Positions 1-10,989 of a DNA stretch of 64,000 nt are shown piece by piece. A program made the position numbers and the translations under genes. Where the stretch lies: the NCBI GenBank assembly GCA_037127255.1, contig JBANSL010000007.1, positions 65,308,038 through 65,372,037 of the forward strand, in the 5' to 3' direction. Within the stretch, counting starts at the first letter, position 1, and each line of letters opens with the position of its first letter. Origin of the DNA: Persicaria tinctoria. Taxonomy: Eukaryota > Streptophyta > Magnoliopsida > Caryophyllales > Polygonaceae. Under the pieces are notes generated by a model, which did not search any database, was not told where the DNA came from, and was given only the letters and a program-made list of their open reading frames with translations.

Positions 1-2919
1 ACTATACCCAATTTGTGGAAAGTCCCAAGACTCCCCCCTTTTTATTTCCATTGCATGCAGCCTTACCCAGAGGAACCCACAGACTTTCACCCCTCTTTAA
101 CTTGCATCCAAACAAGCCTATTTCTTTTCTTCTTTGACTGCAGACAACCCCATCCTCACACCACTCTCCATCTCCCTGTTCCACCTCTCCTCCTCGAGCA
201 TCAGCCGGCGACCTACAGCTCCTTCCTTGTGTTCGGTTCAGCAGCCCGACAGCAGCCCGAGCGCTCCCAAGCCACACGGAGCACCTCCTTGAGCGCCTCC
301 CTGATTGCAGCTCCGAGCACCCAGGCGCTGTCCGAGCCCGCCTTCCTTCTCCTCCCTCTGTTAATTCTGTTTCCACTCAAATCGACCGGTATGAGCTTCT
401 CTCCTCCTCCTTCCTCCCTACAATGGTGTGAAGCTCTGTTTTTAAACTCTCTCTTTCGTTTGAGGTCAAGACCGATGCAATTACATCTCCGGTGAGACCC
501 AATCGCGCACCGACGACGTTCTCCGGCGAGTCGACTCCCCTCGGTGAGCTTCGAACCCTCTTCCTTCCTTTGTTTCCGTTCTTGGGTGCTTCATGATCAT
601 TTTACCTTACTTGGTCGGATAGAATGTGAGTCGAGAGCGGGTGAGAGCGAGGCAGCTCCGGCGAGACCGAGAGCTATAGGCGAGGATGAGAGCGAGTTGG
701 GGCTAGGGGGGTCTGAGTGTGCGAGAGAGTGGTGCAAGGGCGGTCGAGTTCGAGGTAGCCACGAAGAGCTCGAATCAAAGGCCGGACGAGGAAGAATGAA
801 GAACAGAGCGGGGCGGCGATTTCTAGAAATTCGAACAGAGCTCTCGGGAGGAAGATGGGTGAACAGTACCCTCTCCCCATCTCTCTTTCTCCACCCGTGG
901 GCTCCTTCCCATGTCATCGCCACCTCAGCACCCATGGGTCCCTTTCCTTCATTTTGTTTGAAATTCTGGAAGAAAGAAAAGATTGGGTTTGGGTTTTAGG
1001 TGTGGATTTGGGCCTTTTCTACTTTCTAAAATAAAGAGGAAGGATATGGGCCTATTTGTTTTCTAACTTAACAATCTAATGGGTTGGGGTTTAAATGTCC
1101 GAATATAAGAGAGAATTTGGGCTAAATTTGTTATTTCAAAAATTTGAGGAAAAAGGCCCGATTTTGGAATTTTATAATTATAAGGGTGAGTTTTAGTGAT
1201 CTAAAAAGGGATGATTTTATTAAATGAAAATGGTTGGGATTTTAGAAATATTTTATGAAAGTATTCATAAGAAAATGGTATTAAAAAAATATTAAATATT
1301 ATTATTTGAGTTTAAAGTATAAAATATTATCATTAAGATTTAAAGATATAATATCATAGGAATTTAAGACAAATGAAATATAACAAGACTTGGAGATTTA
1401 AAAGGGCATTATCGTAATTTACGTCGAAAAAGGGACAGAATTTCTAACTAGTTGATTCGGATTTTGAAGCGGTTTCGGGACTAACTCGGGAATTATATGA
1501 TCGGTGACTAACTAGCATGATTGATGTGAATGGTTGACTAATATCATGGTTGGTGTGTCCTAATGGCATGAATGAATGACTAACAGCATGATAAGATGTT
1601 AGAATTTCGTATCGTTTGACTTATGCCTCATGAGCTATGATTAATATGATGAAATTTGAAGATATACGATCATGCGGATATATGAGTATTATTGCAAATA
1701 TACGAATGTGGCGAAATGGAATGATGAGAATGATATGGTCTTATGGAATGTGATGAAATTATGAATGGTTGAACTTGATGAGATGATGATTATGATGTAG
1801 TTATACTTTATTGAGTGATGTGTGCTTGCGGGATTGGATGGTTAAATGTAGACTTATATGGACGTTATGATATGTATCTAGGTGATCTTTAATCTATCGT
1901 AATGCTTGTCTCGCTGTTCTGCACCGCCAGGTAAGTCTCTTCGGAGCTTACTCAGATTGAATAGAGCTATTCCCTGCTTTAGGTGCATGATATACTAGGT
2001 GCTTGCATTCATGATCAGCATGCCATGTAGTACCATGCTAGGTTGCATCGACCGTTGAGCATTCTATTTCTTTATGTGTAAGTAAACAGAACGGCCGTTA
2101 TCTGTGAAGTAACTAGAGTCATTGGTAGGGTTATAGGACGACCTAGTCTCATCGCGTCCCGTCCTGAGTCAATCGAGTCATGAACTTCCTTATATTATGA
2201 GATGCCTGTGGGCTTTATTGTGGAGCGGATTAGGCATGCGTGCCACCCGATTATGATGGAATGCATTCACGAGCTGGCCAGTCTCCGCCCTATCGGAAGG
2301 GGGTGGAGGTAGGAGAGGGATATGCCACTTGGTATTCTGTGCTAAGGCCTTATTATTATTATGTACTTGATCTTAGGAGCATGTTAGTGTGTTAATATCC
2401 CGCTATGCATCTAGAAGCATCTTTATTAGGTATAGCGTATATGTGTGCTTAGGGTTGGGATGCAGAGCTAAAGTGGGCATCGATCTGATCCCGCCCCCTA
2501 TCAATTTTTTTAGGTGTCCGTTATGCTTACTACTATCGATGCTGATTTGAGTCCATGACCGCTGGGTCTAACATGGCGGAAAGATCGAGAGTTGAGATTC
2601 CAACTTCACCAATTTAATTACGGCTCGAATTTGAACGGTTGATCATATTTTGACCCAGCTCTGCCGTGGCACCCCTTTGTATTATGCTTTACTTCCGCTA
2701 TTTGTGTGACCTTTGGTTTTCCACGCTTAGACTTATGACAGGTACAGGGGACTTCCCCGGGGATTCCAACGATCCCTTCGAATTTTGGGTGTGAATTCCC
2801 ACTTGAAAACATTAGAGTAGAATTTCAAACCTTCAACCTGTACTCGGGGCGCAAGATCCTAACGAGGGGTTTTCATCCCTCGAAACGTAACCCGGGAATC
2901 ATAATTCCGGGCCATTACA
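1..2919. mobile_element. Part of a long Ty3/gypsy-type LTR (solo or truncated)
   Basis: No credible protein gene is visible here. A GC- and CT-rich leader of about 1 kb is followed by AT-rich DNA and a 3' part that ends in a CCGGGCCATTACA-type terminus at 2919. The length, the composition shift and the CA end resemble the 3-4 kb LTRs of Tekay/Del-like chromoviruses. No tRNA primer site follows 2919, and the left end is outside the window, so I cannot tell a solo LTR from a truncated one. The open frames at 13-495 and 544-999 have biased composition and no recognisable domain. The lineage assignment is inference. Confidence 0.4.
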
Positions 2920-3469
2920 GAATATATGAACGAATTTGTGGTCAAGTATAGATACAAATATAGGAATGAATTTGGGGACAAATATAGAGACAAATATAGG
3001 AACGAATTTGGAGACAAGTATAGAGACGGATATAGGAACAACTTTGGGTACGAGTATAGAGACAAATATAGGAACAAATTTAGAGGCGATACTTGGGGTG
3101 ATTTGAGTGCAGAAGTAGAGATGAATGTTGCGATGAATTTAAAGACCAAAATAGGTATATATTTTGTGACGTTTATAGGGGCGAATATAGGGACAAAAAT
3201 AAGGACGGATATAAGGCATCACAATTATGGTTACTATTGGGGACATTCTAAGTCGTATCGGAAGTTGTTGGTAATAGCGAAGGAATTGGGGATTAATTTA
3301 AAACTCATCCCTAAATGTGTCGCTAAGTGTTGTTGCTATTTACCATCGCTACTTTTAGGGACAAATAGCCAATCCGTCCCTAAATCTGTCTCTAATGTGT
3401 TTAGGGACGACCATTTGTCCCCAAATCCGTTCCTAATGGTCGTCCCTATTTCACACTATTTTATTAGTG
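2920..3469. mobile_element. CACTA-like transposon terminal region with subterminal repeats
   Basis: The stretch is made of degenerate repeats of a short unit (GGAACGAATTTGGGGACAAA-like) and its TATAGAGACAAATATAGG variant, then TTTAGGGACGACC-type repeats. It ends in TAGTG at 3465-3469, the complement of the CACTA terminus that defines EnSpm/CACTA elements. Dense subterminal repeats of this kind are typical of the superfamily. The opposite end was not found; it may lie left of the window, with the LTR at 1-2919 nested inside. The long open frame 2926-3621 is a translation of these repeats and is not a gene. Confidence 0.4.
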
Positions 3470-3470
3470 T

Positions 3471-3614
3471 CCTCCGCCGTTGGCGTTTTATGCTGGTGGA
3501 GGAGGCGACAATTTCAATGGCGGCGGTGGTGGTGGAGGTAGTGGTGGTGGTGAGGGAGGTGGAGACGGAGGTGAGAGCCGGAAGGAAGAGTATAAGGAAG
3601 CCACAGAGGTTTGA
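3471..3614 (+). pseudogene. Glycine-rich exon-like fragment abutting the CACTA end
   Basis: A stop-free frame ends at TGA 3612-3614. It encodes a Pro-Pro start, then FYAGGGGDNFNGGGGGGSGG, more Gly with Glu and Asp, and a charged tail ending KEEYKEATEV. The tail is not simple repeat and looks like the real C-terminus of a glycine-rich protein. The frame begins exactly where the transposon terminus ends, so upstream exons are missing or displaced. I do not recognise the parent gene. It could instead be chance coding in GGT/GGC-rich DNA. Confidence 0.3.
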
Positions 3615-3699
3615 GCTATGAGATCTGGCGATGAACAGATGCAACGATAAAGTCAGCGTTAGTTTAATTAAAAAAAGAGAAACGAAAGGTCGTTGGGTA

Positions 3700-4222
3700 C
3701 AGTGGCGGGGCCAGGATGAAATCCATGGGGTGCTAAAAATATTTCGTAAAATATTTTTTTTATACCTATTCAGAAGATTTTTACAAAAATATTGAATAAA
3801 TACTAAAATTGTGATATATTTATGATATTTTTAGTTAAATAGTTGAAAGAAACAAAGAAATATAGGGAAAAAAATCAAGAAGAATTCATTTTAAAAGAAT
3901 ATTGAAGGAAAACATTAAATTTAAATATGACATGACATTTTTTAATTGAAATAGTTTAAAGAAATTTAAAATATACAAAGAAATCCCTAAATAGTTATGT
4001 GGAATAATGATATAATAAAACAAATAAAAAGTGAAGAGTTTGAGATTTGAACCCAAGACCATTTAAATCCCTAAATAATTATGTGGATAGTAATTCTACT
4101 TCAAATATCACTTAAAAATCTTATATTACTTTAAATATACTAAATATATGTAAAAACAATTATTATTTTTTGTTTTTTTTTCCGGCCAGGGGGTGCTCGA
4201 GCACCCCCCAGCTCCGTCCTTG
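3700..4222. mobile_element. hAT-like MITE, 523 bp, with 8-bp TSD
   Basis: The element is flanked by a perfect 8-bp direct repeat GTTGGGTA (3692-3699 and 4223-4230). The termini are imperfect inverted repeats: CAGTGGCGGGGCCAGG on the left, and on the right the complement of CAAGGACGGAGCTGGG. A GGGGTGCT motif lies inside both ends. The interior is AT-rich and non-coding, with a GAGATTTGAACCCAAGACC stretch common in plant MITEs. The 8-bp TSD and CA/TG ends fit hAT. A SINE is less likely because there is no A-tail. Confidence 0.6.
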
Positions 4223-4230
4223 GTTGGGTA

Positions 4231-4566
4231 GGTTAAGAGGGATATACATTTTATAAATTAGTTCAAAGGGTAGGACACTCTACCAATTAGAACAAACACT
4301 TATACCTTCGACACAAATTTTCTCAATAATAAACACTTCATAAATAATTTTACAGAATTTTTGTCAAACACCCTCTGATAATAACCCGAGCCGAGCTTGA
4401 ATAAGTCATTATTTTAGAAAGACAACTAGGCCTTTAGCGCTTACTAATTCATTTTTCTCTATGAGAGAAGGCAAGTTCTCAATCATTCATAATGAAATAA
4501 TTCAAAATGCTTTAATAATTCACATACGTAATTGACTTGACTTTTAATCTGTTTGTTTCCTTGTTA
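4231..4566. other. AT-rich intergenic DNA
   Basis: No gene, RNA or transposon end was recognised in this stretch. It has short inverted fragments only. Confidence 0.5.
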
Positions 4567-4791
4567 CTGCCTCCGTCTTCAAATATATTTAGTTTGACTT
4601 TTTTATATGATTTTTAAAAAGTTAAAAACTATATAAAATATTAAAAAAAAATTATTAAATTTTTAAAATATTATAATACTCATTATTAATAAATATAATA
4701 TTAATTTAAAATATTAATATTTTATATATTTTTTAACTCTTTAAAAAACCTGTTAAAAAGTAAAATCACCTATATTTTGAGACGGAGACGG
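4567..4791. mobile_element. Stowaway-like MITE, 225 bp
   Basis: The ends are CTGCCTCCGTC on the left and GACGGAGACGG on the right, an imperfect terminal inverted repeat of the CTCCCTCCGT type that marks plant Stowaway (Tc1/mariner) MITEs. TA dinucleotides flank it at 4565-4566 and 4792-4793. The AT-rich interior is itself partly palindromic (TTAAAAACTATATAAAATAT against its complement). It is non-coding. Confidence 0.7.
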
Positions 4792-5039
4792 TATTTTTTA
4801 TTACCAGTTACCACCGATGGTAGATATGTAAGTAGAATTATCAATGTTTTGATTGATTTCCACCGATGGTAGATAGGTAAGTAGGTTTATCAATTAGATT
4901 ATATTTTATAAAAAAAAAGTTAGAAATATTAGAAATATTAATTTTTTATTCTTTGTTTTTTTCCGTTAAATCATTCTATTCTCTCATGTTTACTTAATTT
5001 ATATCAGTAATTAACGTCTCAAACATCCTTCAACTTCGT

Positions 5040-5319
5040 ATGCGGTGTCTGCAAGCCACTTACTGCGGAGCTGTGGGCGATCTACCATGGACCGAAAGAG
5101 GCAAGAAGGTTGTGTCTGATCCTTGAGTCAGATTCAATTCCGGCTTGCGATCTAGTCAAAAGGAAGGACAAAGGGGTAAAGGCGGATTTCCAGCTTGTCA
5201 AACAATGCAGAGCATGGGCAACGGAGGAGGACTGGACAGTTCAAGTGTGCCATGTCAAGCGCCAAGCCAATAAAGATAGCCGGATATCCACCAACTTTTT
5301 CTCTGCAGCCAATCTGTGA
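5040..5319 (+). pseudogene. Orphan RNase H domain relic (RVT_3 type, LINE-like)
   Basis: One frame from about 5040 to the stop at 5317-5319 reads CGVCKPLTAELWAIYHG, then a LILESDS core, then VCHVKRQANKDSRI. The AE-LWA helix, the L-ESDS strand and the H-V-R-AN-x-D ending are the order of the RNase H type-1 domain found at the C-terminus of plant non-LTR retrotransposons and in stray host copies. Only this domain is present; no reverse transcriptase or upstream ATG is seen. It could be the 3' remnant of a 5'-truncated LINE. The usual A-D-x-L-A ending is degenerate (D-S-R-I-S), so I call it dead. Confidence 0.6.
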
Positions 5320-5724
5320 TCGACATGTGTCCCATACCCGAAATGGCTGTGCATGTGTCCCATAGTGTCAAATTTTTTGCTACAGCTCATGCATCCCAAA
5401 CTTATTGCTGTAATTTGTTTTTGGCAAAAATGCATAAAACCACCCACTATTCATTGTTATTTGCAAATAACCACCCCTTATTAAAAAAAATTGTCAAATA
5501 ACCACCCACTATTCATTGTTGTTTGCAAATAACCACTCCTTATTAAAAAATTGTCAAATAACCACTCATTAAATATAGGTTATTTGCAACTAACCACCCA
5601 TACCCCTTTTCTTGTTAAATCTCACTTAATTTAATATGAAAAGACAATTATACCCCTATTACTTAATGTTTCATTTTTAGTAAAAAGACAATTATACTTC
5701 TCTTTGTTGCTTGATTTTTCAGGT

Positions 5725-6390
5725 ATTACAATCAGACCTTTCAAATGGGTCATTCGGGTCGGGTCACTTTGGGTCCCGAGTAAAACGGGTTCCGGGTACA
5801 TCCAGGTTGTCTCGAACGCGGGTTTGACCGAGTTTCGGGTCATTTTGGGTCGATTTTAGGTTTGTCAATTTATAAATAAATTTTTAATCTGGGTTTCGGG
5901 ACATTTGATATTTTATATATTATTAAAAAGAAAAAATTTGATATTTTATATATTATTACATTTTATTAAAAATTACGTGAAATAATAAAAATCAAATGTT
6001 TTTAATAAGATGTAATAATATATAAAATATCAAATTTTTAAAAAAATTGTTTAAAATTTTGATATTTATACATTATTACATTTTATTAAAAATTACGAGA
6101 AATAATAAAATTGGAATATTTTAGATCAGATATAGTATATAATTACAAGCACTATGATTTATGAACAACGTCTTTAATTGTAAAATTTTAAAATTATCCA
6201 AAATTATCAAATCATGATTTTTTTAATTTAAAAAGGAAAAAATTGACAAACCCAAAATCGACCCAAAATGACCCAAAACTCGGTAAAACCCGGGTTCGAG
6301 ACAACCTGGATGTACCCGGAACCAGTTTTACTCGGGACCCGAAGTGACCCGACCCGAATGACCCATTTCATAGGTCTAATTATAATACCT
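5725..6390. repeat. CCCGA/GGGTC-rich MITE-like core
   Basis: The ends are inverted copies of AGACCT-x-TCAAATGGGTC followed by GGGTCGGGTCACTT. The AT-rich middle carries ATTTTATTAAAAATTACG in direct and shifted copies. The right half (6070-6300) is about 90% identical by eye to 9600-9830, so this is one dispersed family. Terminal motifs resemble the TAGACCTGTCAAA hAT-like MITE group. Confidence 0.45.
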
Positions 6391-6597
6391 GAAAAATCAA
6401 GCAACAAAGAGAAGTATGTCTTTTTACTAAAAATGAAACATTAAAGAATAGGGTTATAATTGTCTTTTCATATTAAACTAAGTGAGGTTTAACAAGAAAA
6501 GGGGTATGGGTGGTTAGTTGCAAACAATATATATTTAATGGGTGGTTTTTTGAAATGTTTTTAATAAGGGGTGGTTATTTACAAACAACAATGAATA

Positions 6598-6797
6598 TGT
6601 TAGGACCTTGAGTATGCTTCCATGGAGAATTGAGAGAGAAGAGAGATTAGAGAAGGAGAGAGCGAGAGGTTGAAGACGATAGAATGATTTCTGTATATTC
6701 ATGAATGATTAGTACAATACCTCTTGTGGGTATTTATAACCCATTTCCTAATTTCTTAGTAATTACACATATTGCCCCCATTATTCTAATCCTAACA
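6598..6797. mobile_element. 200-bp solo LTR with 5-bp TSD
   Basis: TGTTAGGA at the start and TCCTAACA at the end form perfect 8-bp inverted termini of the TG...CA type. The element is flanked by GAATA on both sides (6593-6597 and 6798-6802). It sits in the right arm of the foldback element and is absent from the matching place in the left arm, so it inserted later. At 200 bp and without coding DNA it is a solo LTR of a small copia or TRIM-like element. A TATTTATAA promoter-like motif is at about 6731. Confidence 0.75.
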
Positions 6798-7049
6798 GAA
6801 TAGTGGGTGGTTATTTGACAATTTTTTAATAAGGGGTGGTTATTTGCAAACAACAATGAATAGTGGGTAGTTTTATGCATTTTTGCCATTTTTTTTTTGT
6901 TGTGGTGTATTTGATTCAATATATTATGCTTGTATAAACATTTATAAAATGTTTGGTTAAAAAAATACAAGATATTTAAAATATTGTAATTTTAAAATAA
7001 AATATCTAAAAATTAATTATATTAAGTTTATATATAAAGTAATTATAAA

Positions 7050-7430
7050 CATAACCCAATTTTCTGTATTTGGAGCAAGATACTTGTCGTACGCTGATGT
7101 GCCGCTGACCTACGGTGCTTCTTCAGGGTAGTGCTTGGCTTCGCCCTTCGTCTACGTCCTCGTCTTATTCAGTTTAATTGTATTTAGTTTCGCTTTTTGA
7201 AGAGTTCTTGCCTGTATTTTGCACCATCCTTGTATTTTTATATTTTCTTAGACGGTTATCTGTCTGCCGACTTATCGGCTATCGAGGTTCAGAGTTGTCT
7301 GATCTCGAATTTTTTCCTAATTAAAAAAAAAATTTCTTTTTTACCCTTTGACTAAAAAAATTAAAAAAAAAACTTGCTTTTAAACCCAATTCAGTATTTG
7401 GAGCAAGATAGTTGTCCTACGCTGATAAAC
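7050..7430. repeat. Insert flanked by about 43-bp direct repeats
   Basis: The sequence CAGTATTTGGAGCAAGATA and its neighbours occur at about 7053-7096 and again at 7384-7426 with about 90% identity. Between them lie 285 bp without a gene, ending in A-rich tracts. A further short unit (ACTTGCTTTTA) repeats at 7370 and 7428. It could be a local tandem duplication or a 5'-truncated retroposon with a long TSD. I cannot decide. Confidence 0.35.
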
Positions 7431-7793
7431 TTGCTTTTACGGTCTCTCTCTATATTTAATTATAATATATATATATCGTCTTCTTCAGAGCCGCTTTTGG
7501 AGTTATGAAGAGATTGGCCTGTTGAAGAAGGACCTTGCTCTGGCCTTTTGGAGTTATATTTTGCCGCTAGCTCATCCAAACTGTAGGTGCAACCGTGCAA
7601 GGCATTGCACACTGATCCAGACGCTCCTCGCTAGAGATAAACAAGGTGTGATTTGTGGAATTGATCTATCCATCATTTAATTATTTACCTGTATTTGTCA
7701 TGTTTGTTTTATTTGGTTTTTTCGCGTGTGTTAACGATCCTGTCATAATTATTAATGGTTGATGTTGCTTGTCCACAATCCTTCATCATGATA
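7431..7793. other. Unassigned intergenic DNA
   Basis: No open frame, RNA gene or transposon terminus was recognised in this stretch. Confidence 0.5.
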
Positions 7794-8014
7794 CTCCATC
7801 AGTTAAAAAATACATGGACTTTTAGCATTCACGTACACTGTTTTAGTGGTTAAAAACTATATAAAATATTAATTTTTTTATTCAGTTTTTTTAACAATTA
7901 CAAACTTATTGTCAATAAGTTTATAATTGTTAAAAAAAATTAATAAAATATTTTATATAATTTTTAACTCCTAAAACAACTTACGTAAAATCATGTATTT
8001 TTGGACGGAGGTAG
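7794..8014. mobile_element. Stowaway-like MITE, 221 bp
   Basis: The left end is CTCCATCAGTTAAAAAATACATGG and the right end CATGTATTTTTGGACGGAGGTAG. These pair as imperfect terminal inverted repeats with the CTCC/GGAG Stowaway signature. TA target dinucleotides are at 7792-7793 and 8015-8016. The interior is AT-rich and partly palindromic, like the copy at 4567. Confidence 0.65.
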
Positions 8015-8580
8015 TATCTTTTATCTTTTAACACAATTAAATAATGGCATTCATCATACAATAATAAGATGCTAGCCCAGATTTGTTTTTAATTTTTATA
8101 AAAGCGACTCTAATCCATATTCAAAAAATGGTAATAAAATTATTACGGAGTATTTAAAACACCGACCTATCATTTTTTCTTCAATTTGTGGGTGTTTATC
8201 AAGTCACTGATCGATTTTGCAACTCTCAACCGTGCACTCCCGCTCCCCTCTCTCGAGTTACTAATCTCTAGGAGTAGGTGCGGGACGGGAACGAGATGGA
8301 GTCGTCGTGTATCCTTTCTCATGTCATTTTTTCATAACAGATCCGGAACAGGATTCACCTTTTTATTTTGAATTCGGGCTTTGTCCCTCCTGAGACAGTA
8401 CGGGCATTATCCCTTAAATAAAAACAATATAAAAAAAATTCAAATTTCAAAATTCAAAATATATTTCCAATACATTTTTTCTTTTGATTTCCAAATAAAT
8501 CTACATTTTTTCAGTTTGTAGATTCTTTCAAGAAAAAAATTACTGAAGAATCAACTAAATTGGGAGAGCTAAGACTATTG
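8015..8580. other. Unassigned AT-rich intergenic DNA
   Basis: A TTACGGAGTA motif near 8140 may be a decayed Stowaway end. The short open frame at 8186-8371 shows no recognisable domain. Nothing else is supportable. Confidence 0.45.
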
Positions 8581-8587
8581 GGTCTCG

Positions 8588-8925
8588 ATGAAGGGTGCCA
8601 GCATCCCGTCGTGCTCGGTTAACAGAGCTGAGGCTACAACCTTGAGAGAGGGAATTCGTAAAGCATTCGAATTTAATATTCAGAATATCGAAATAGAAGG
8701 TGATAACCTTTGCAAAATCAATGCACTTAAAGGTATTTGGAAATGTCCTTGGGAAGTCGAAATTAAATGATCATTTTCGATTCCTTGATTGACCTCTGTC
8801 GGTTTCAGACAGTACACATTCGTCATGTGTTTAGGGAAATTAATAGTGTAGCGGACAGACTGACCATTTTAGGACATTCAACCACTATCACCAACCATAA
8901 CACGAACTGCAAGTTCTCATAAAAA
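8588..8925 (+). pseudogene. Second orphan RNase H domain relic
   Basis: The first frame gives NRAEATTLREGIRKAFEFN then IEIEGDNLCKINAL, the alpha-A helix and D-containing strand of an RNase H type-1 (RVT_3) domain. After a stop at 8768-8770 the expected C-terminal motif reappears in another frame as VHIRHVFREINSVADRLT (about 8805-8870). At least one stop and one frameshift therefore separate the halves. It is a remnant of a LINE-type RNase H or a domesticated paralogue, and is not intact. Confidence 0.5.
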
Positions 8926-9189
8926 AATATGCTCTATGATGGACCACGAATCTTTTATAGTCCTTCCGAATCTCTTTCTGTTTTCCAAAAAAAAAAAAAC
9001 AAACAAACAAACTAACTAACAAACTAAATTAGGAGAGCTATATCTACACCATCCCACTAATTACGAAACCCAGAGATCCATTCAAGTTTTAATTAACAAT
9101 CAATCCAGTAGCCTTATTTTTCTCTATTGAGGATACCATGAGAGCAGGCACGAATCCAGGAGTGGACGAGGCTTTGTTGCATCCCATCT

Positions 9190-9915
9190 AGACTTGTCAA
9201 AACACAATCTGATTAGGTCGACCCGAGCCTATCAATGCTCGGAAATTTTCCGACCCGAATCCGGAATTTTTTTCCGACCCAAACCAGAAAATCCAAAAAA
9301 AATTCGGGTAATTTGGGTTTTGACTCGATTGACCCGGTAATTTTGAGCCGATTTACCCAATTGATCTCTGACCCGATTGACCCAGTTGATTTATAATATA
9401 TATGATTATTTTTTTTATGGAGATTCCAATTCATTATATTTTATAATTACAATCACTTGATCTTTTATTTTGAAATCAACTTTTATATTTATTTGTATTG
9501 TGTAATACTCCGTCCGATTGATAGTATTTGATTTTTTATTTTTCAAAACATTTTTTAAGAAGATAAAAATTCTAAAAAAAATATTAAAACAATTTTATGT
9601 ATATTATTACATTTTATTAAAAATTACGAGAAATAATAAAAATCAAATATTTTAGATCAGATATAGTATATAATTACAAGCACTAGAACTTATGACCAAC
9701 GTTTTTAATTTTAGAAATTTAAAATTATCGCAAAACTATCAAATCATCATTTTTCTAATTTAAAAAAGAAAAAATTGACAAACCCGAAATCGACCCGAAA
9801 TCCGGTCAAACCCGGGTTCAAATTAACCCGGAATTCATTTTACCCGGGACCCGTTTTACCTGGACCCGAAGTGATCCGACCCGAGCCTGTCCCAAATGAG
9901 CCGTTTGACAGGTTT
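9190..9915. mobile_element. CCCGA-rich hAT-like MITE, second copy
   Basis: The ends are TAGACTTGTCAAAAC and GTTTGACAGGTTTA, an imperfect terminal inverted repeat. The interior holds CGACCCGA arrays on the left and CCCGACCCGAG on the right. A 230-bp AT-rich core at 9600-9830 is shared with the element at 5725-6390. Flanking 8-mers (ATCCCATC and AGTCCACC) are only partly alike, so the TSD is doubtful. A Stowaway-like TACTCCGTCCG end at about 9509 may mark a decayed nested MITE. Confidence 0.45.
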
Positions 9916-10989
9916 AAGTCCACCCCAATAATTTAGAACTTAGTTTTTTTTTTTGGTGGAAATAATTTAGAACTTAGTTGATTAGAAGTAAACTTGTATC
10001 ATAAAGACAGTGTAGTGCAGTTGGTTGATTCCCCTACCCCCATGAGTTTTGAAAATTTGTCTTTCGTTTTTTCTCTAGGTGTTTATATGTGTTAGATATG
10101 TGATATTAATAACTTTTTAAAAAAATTAATTAATTTTATATTTTATTTTTCTCTTTATTAGTTTTTTTCTAGGTGTGTATATATGTACATGTTGAAGAGT
10201 CTATAAGGCAATGAACAATACTCTAGGGGGGGTGAATAGAGTCAAAAAACAAAACCTTAAGCAACTTGTCAAGACATTGATATGACTATCAAACCTTGAC
10301 AAGGTAAAAATCAAGCGATATAAAATAAATGCAGATTAAATAGATGAACACACGAATTGTTAACGAGGTTCGGCACGAACTTGGCATACGTCCCCGCCTA
10401 GGGTTATCCAACCCGTAGGATTCAAACCACTTCTTATTTCACTTCCTTGAGTCTAGAACTTCCTAGAAGAACTATTCTTCTTCCATACGAAGCCTCACCA
10501 CTTCTATTCTAGCACTCAACCTTACAAGTAAAATAAAAGCTCTCACCACACATCGGAGTGTGTCTTAGATTGAGTATATGATACTCTTAGAGTAAAATGA
10601 ACGACGTGTACAATAAACGCTTGTGTTTCTCTCAAAATTAAAAAATGAAACAAACTAAATTTAGTGAGACTATGAGAGGAACTTCGAATGACGAATGCTT
10701 AAGTGGGCTTGATCACTTTGAATGTCAGTTTGTAGTCTTGTCGACTTCTCCTTGCACTCGTCTATATATAGTCGTTCTCCTTTGTGTTGATGGGAAGGAA
10801 GTCGTTTGAATTTTGAACTTCTCAAATCTTTTCTTTCCAAAACTGTCTTGCAATCTTCTACACGCTCCTAGAAGATATGATGGAGTCGAGATATCTTATT
10901 GCCCTTATATAGCTTCCCATCCTTTCCTGAAATACATCTCAAATATTCTTCCAAATAATATAAGGTAGAAGAAGGCATATATATACTAC

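Larger units (their letters stand above)
5422..6888. mobile_element. Composite foldback element with long inverted arms
   Basis: The left arm starts TGGCAAAAATGCATAAAACC. The right arm ends in its near-perfect complement at 6888. Arms of about 440 bp contain paired AACCACCC / GGGTGGTT motifs and a shared stretch around 5640-5740 and 6370-6480 (TTTTTCAGGTATTACAAT and its complement). The left arm holds a local duplication of the CACCCACTATTCATTGTT unit. The core (5725-6390) is a second MITE-like family. A T-rich flank makes the TSD unreadable. Long arms and terminal sequence suggest a Mutator-like foldback MITE, but the superfamily is uncertain. Confidence 0.65.

Noticed and set aside
13..999. 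Open frames of 112-160 codons on both strands at the left end
   Set aside because: Overlapping frames on both strands in a GC/CT-biased leader, no domain or start context; more likely the 5' part of a long LTR.
2926..3621. 231-codon plus-strand frame rich in YRDKYRNEF repeats
   Set aside because: It is the translation of transposon subterminal repeats running into an unrelated Gly-rich stretch.
4041..4060. tRNA-like B box (GATTTGAACCC) suggesting a SINE
   Set aside because: No A box at the right distance, no A-tail, and 8-bp TSD with inverted ends favours a hAT MITE.
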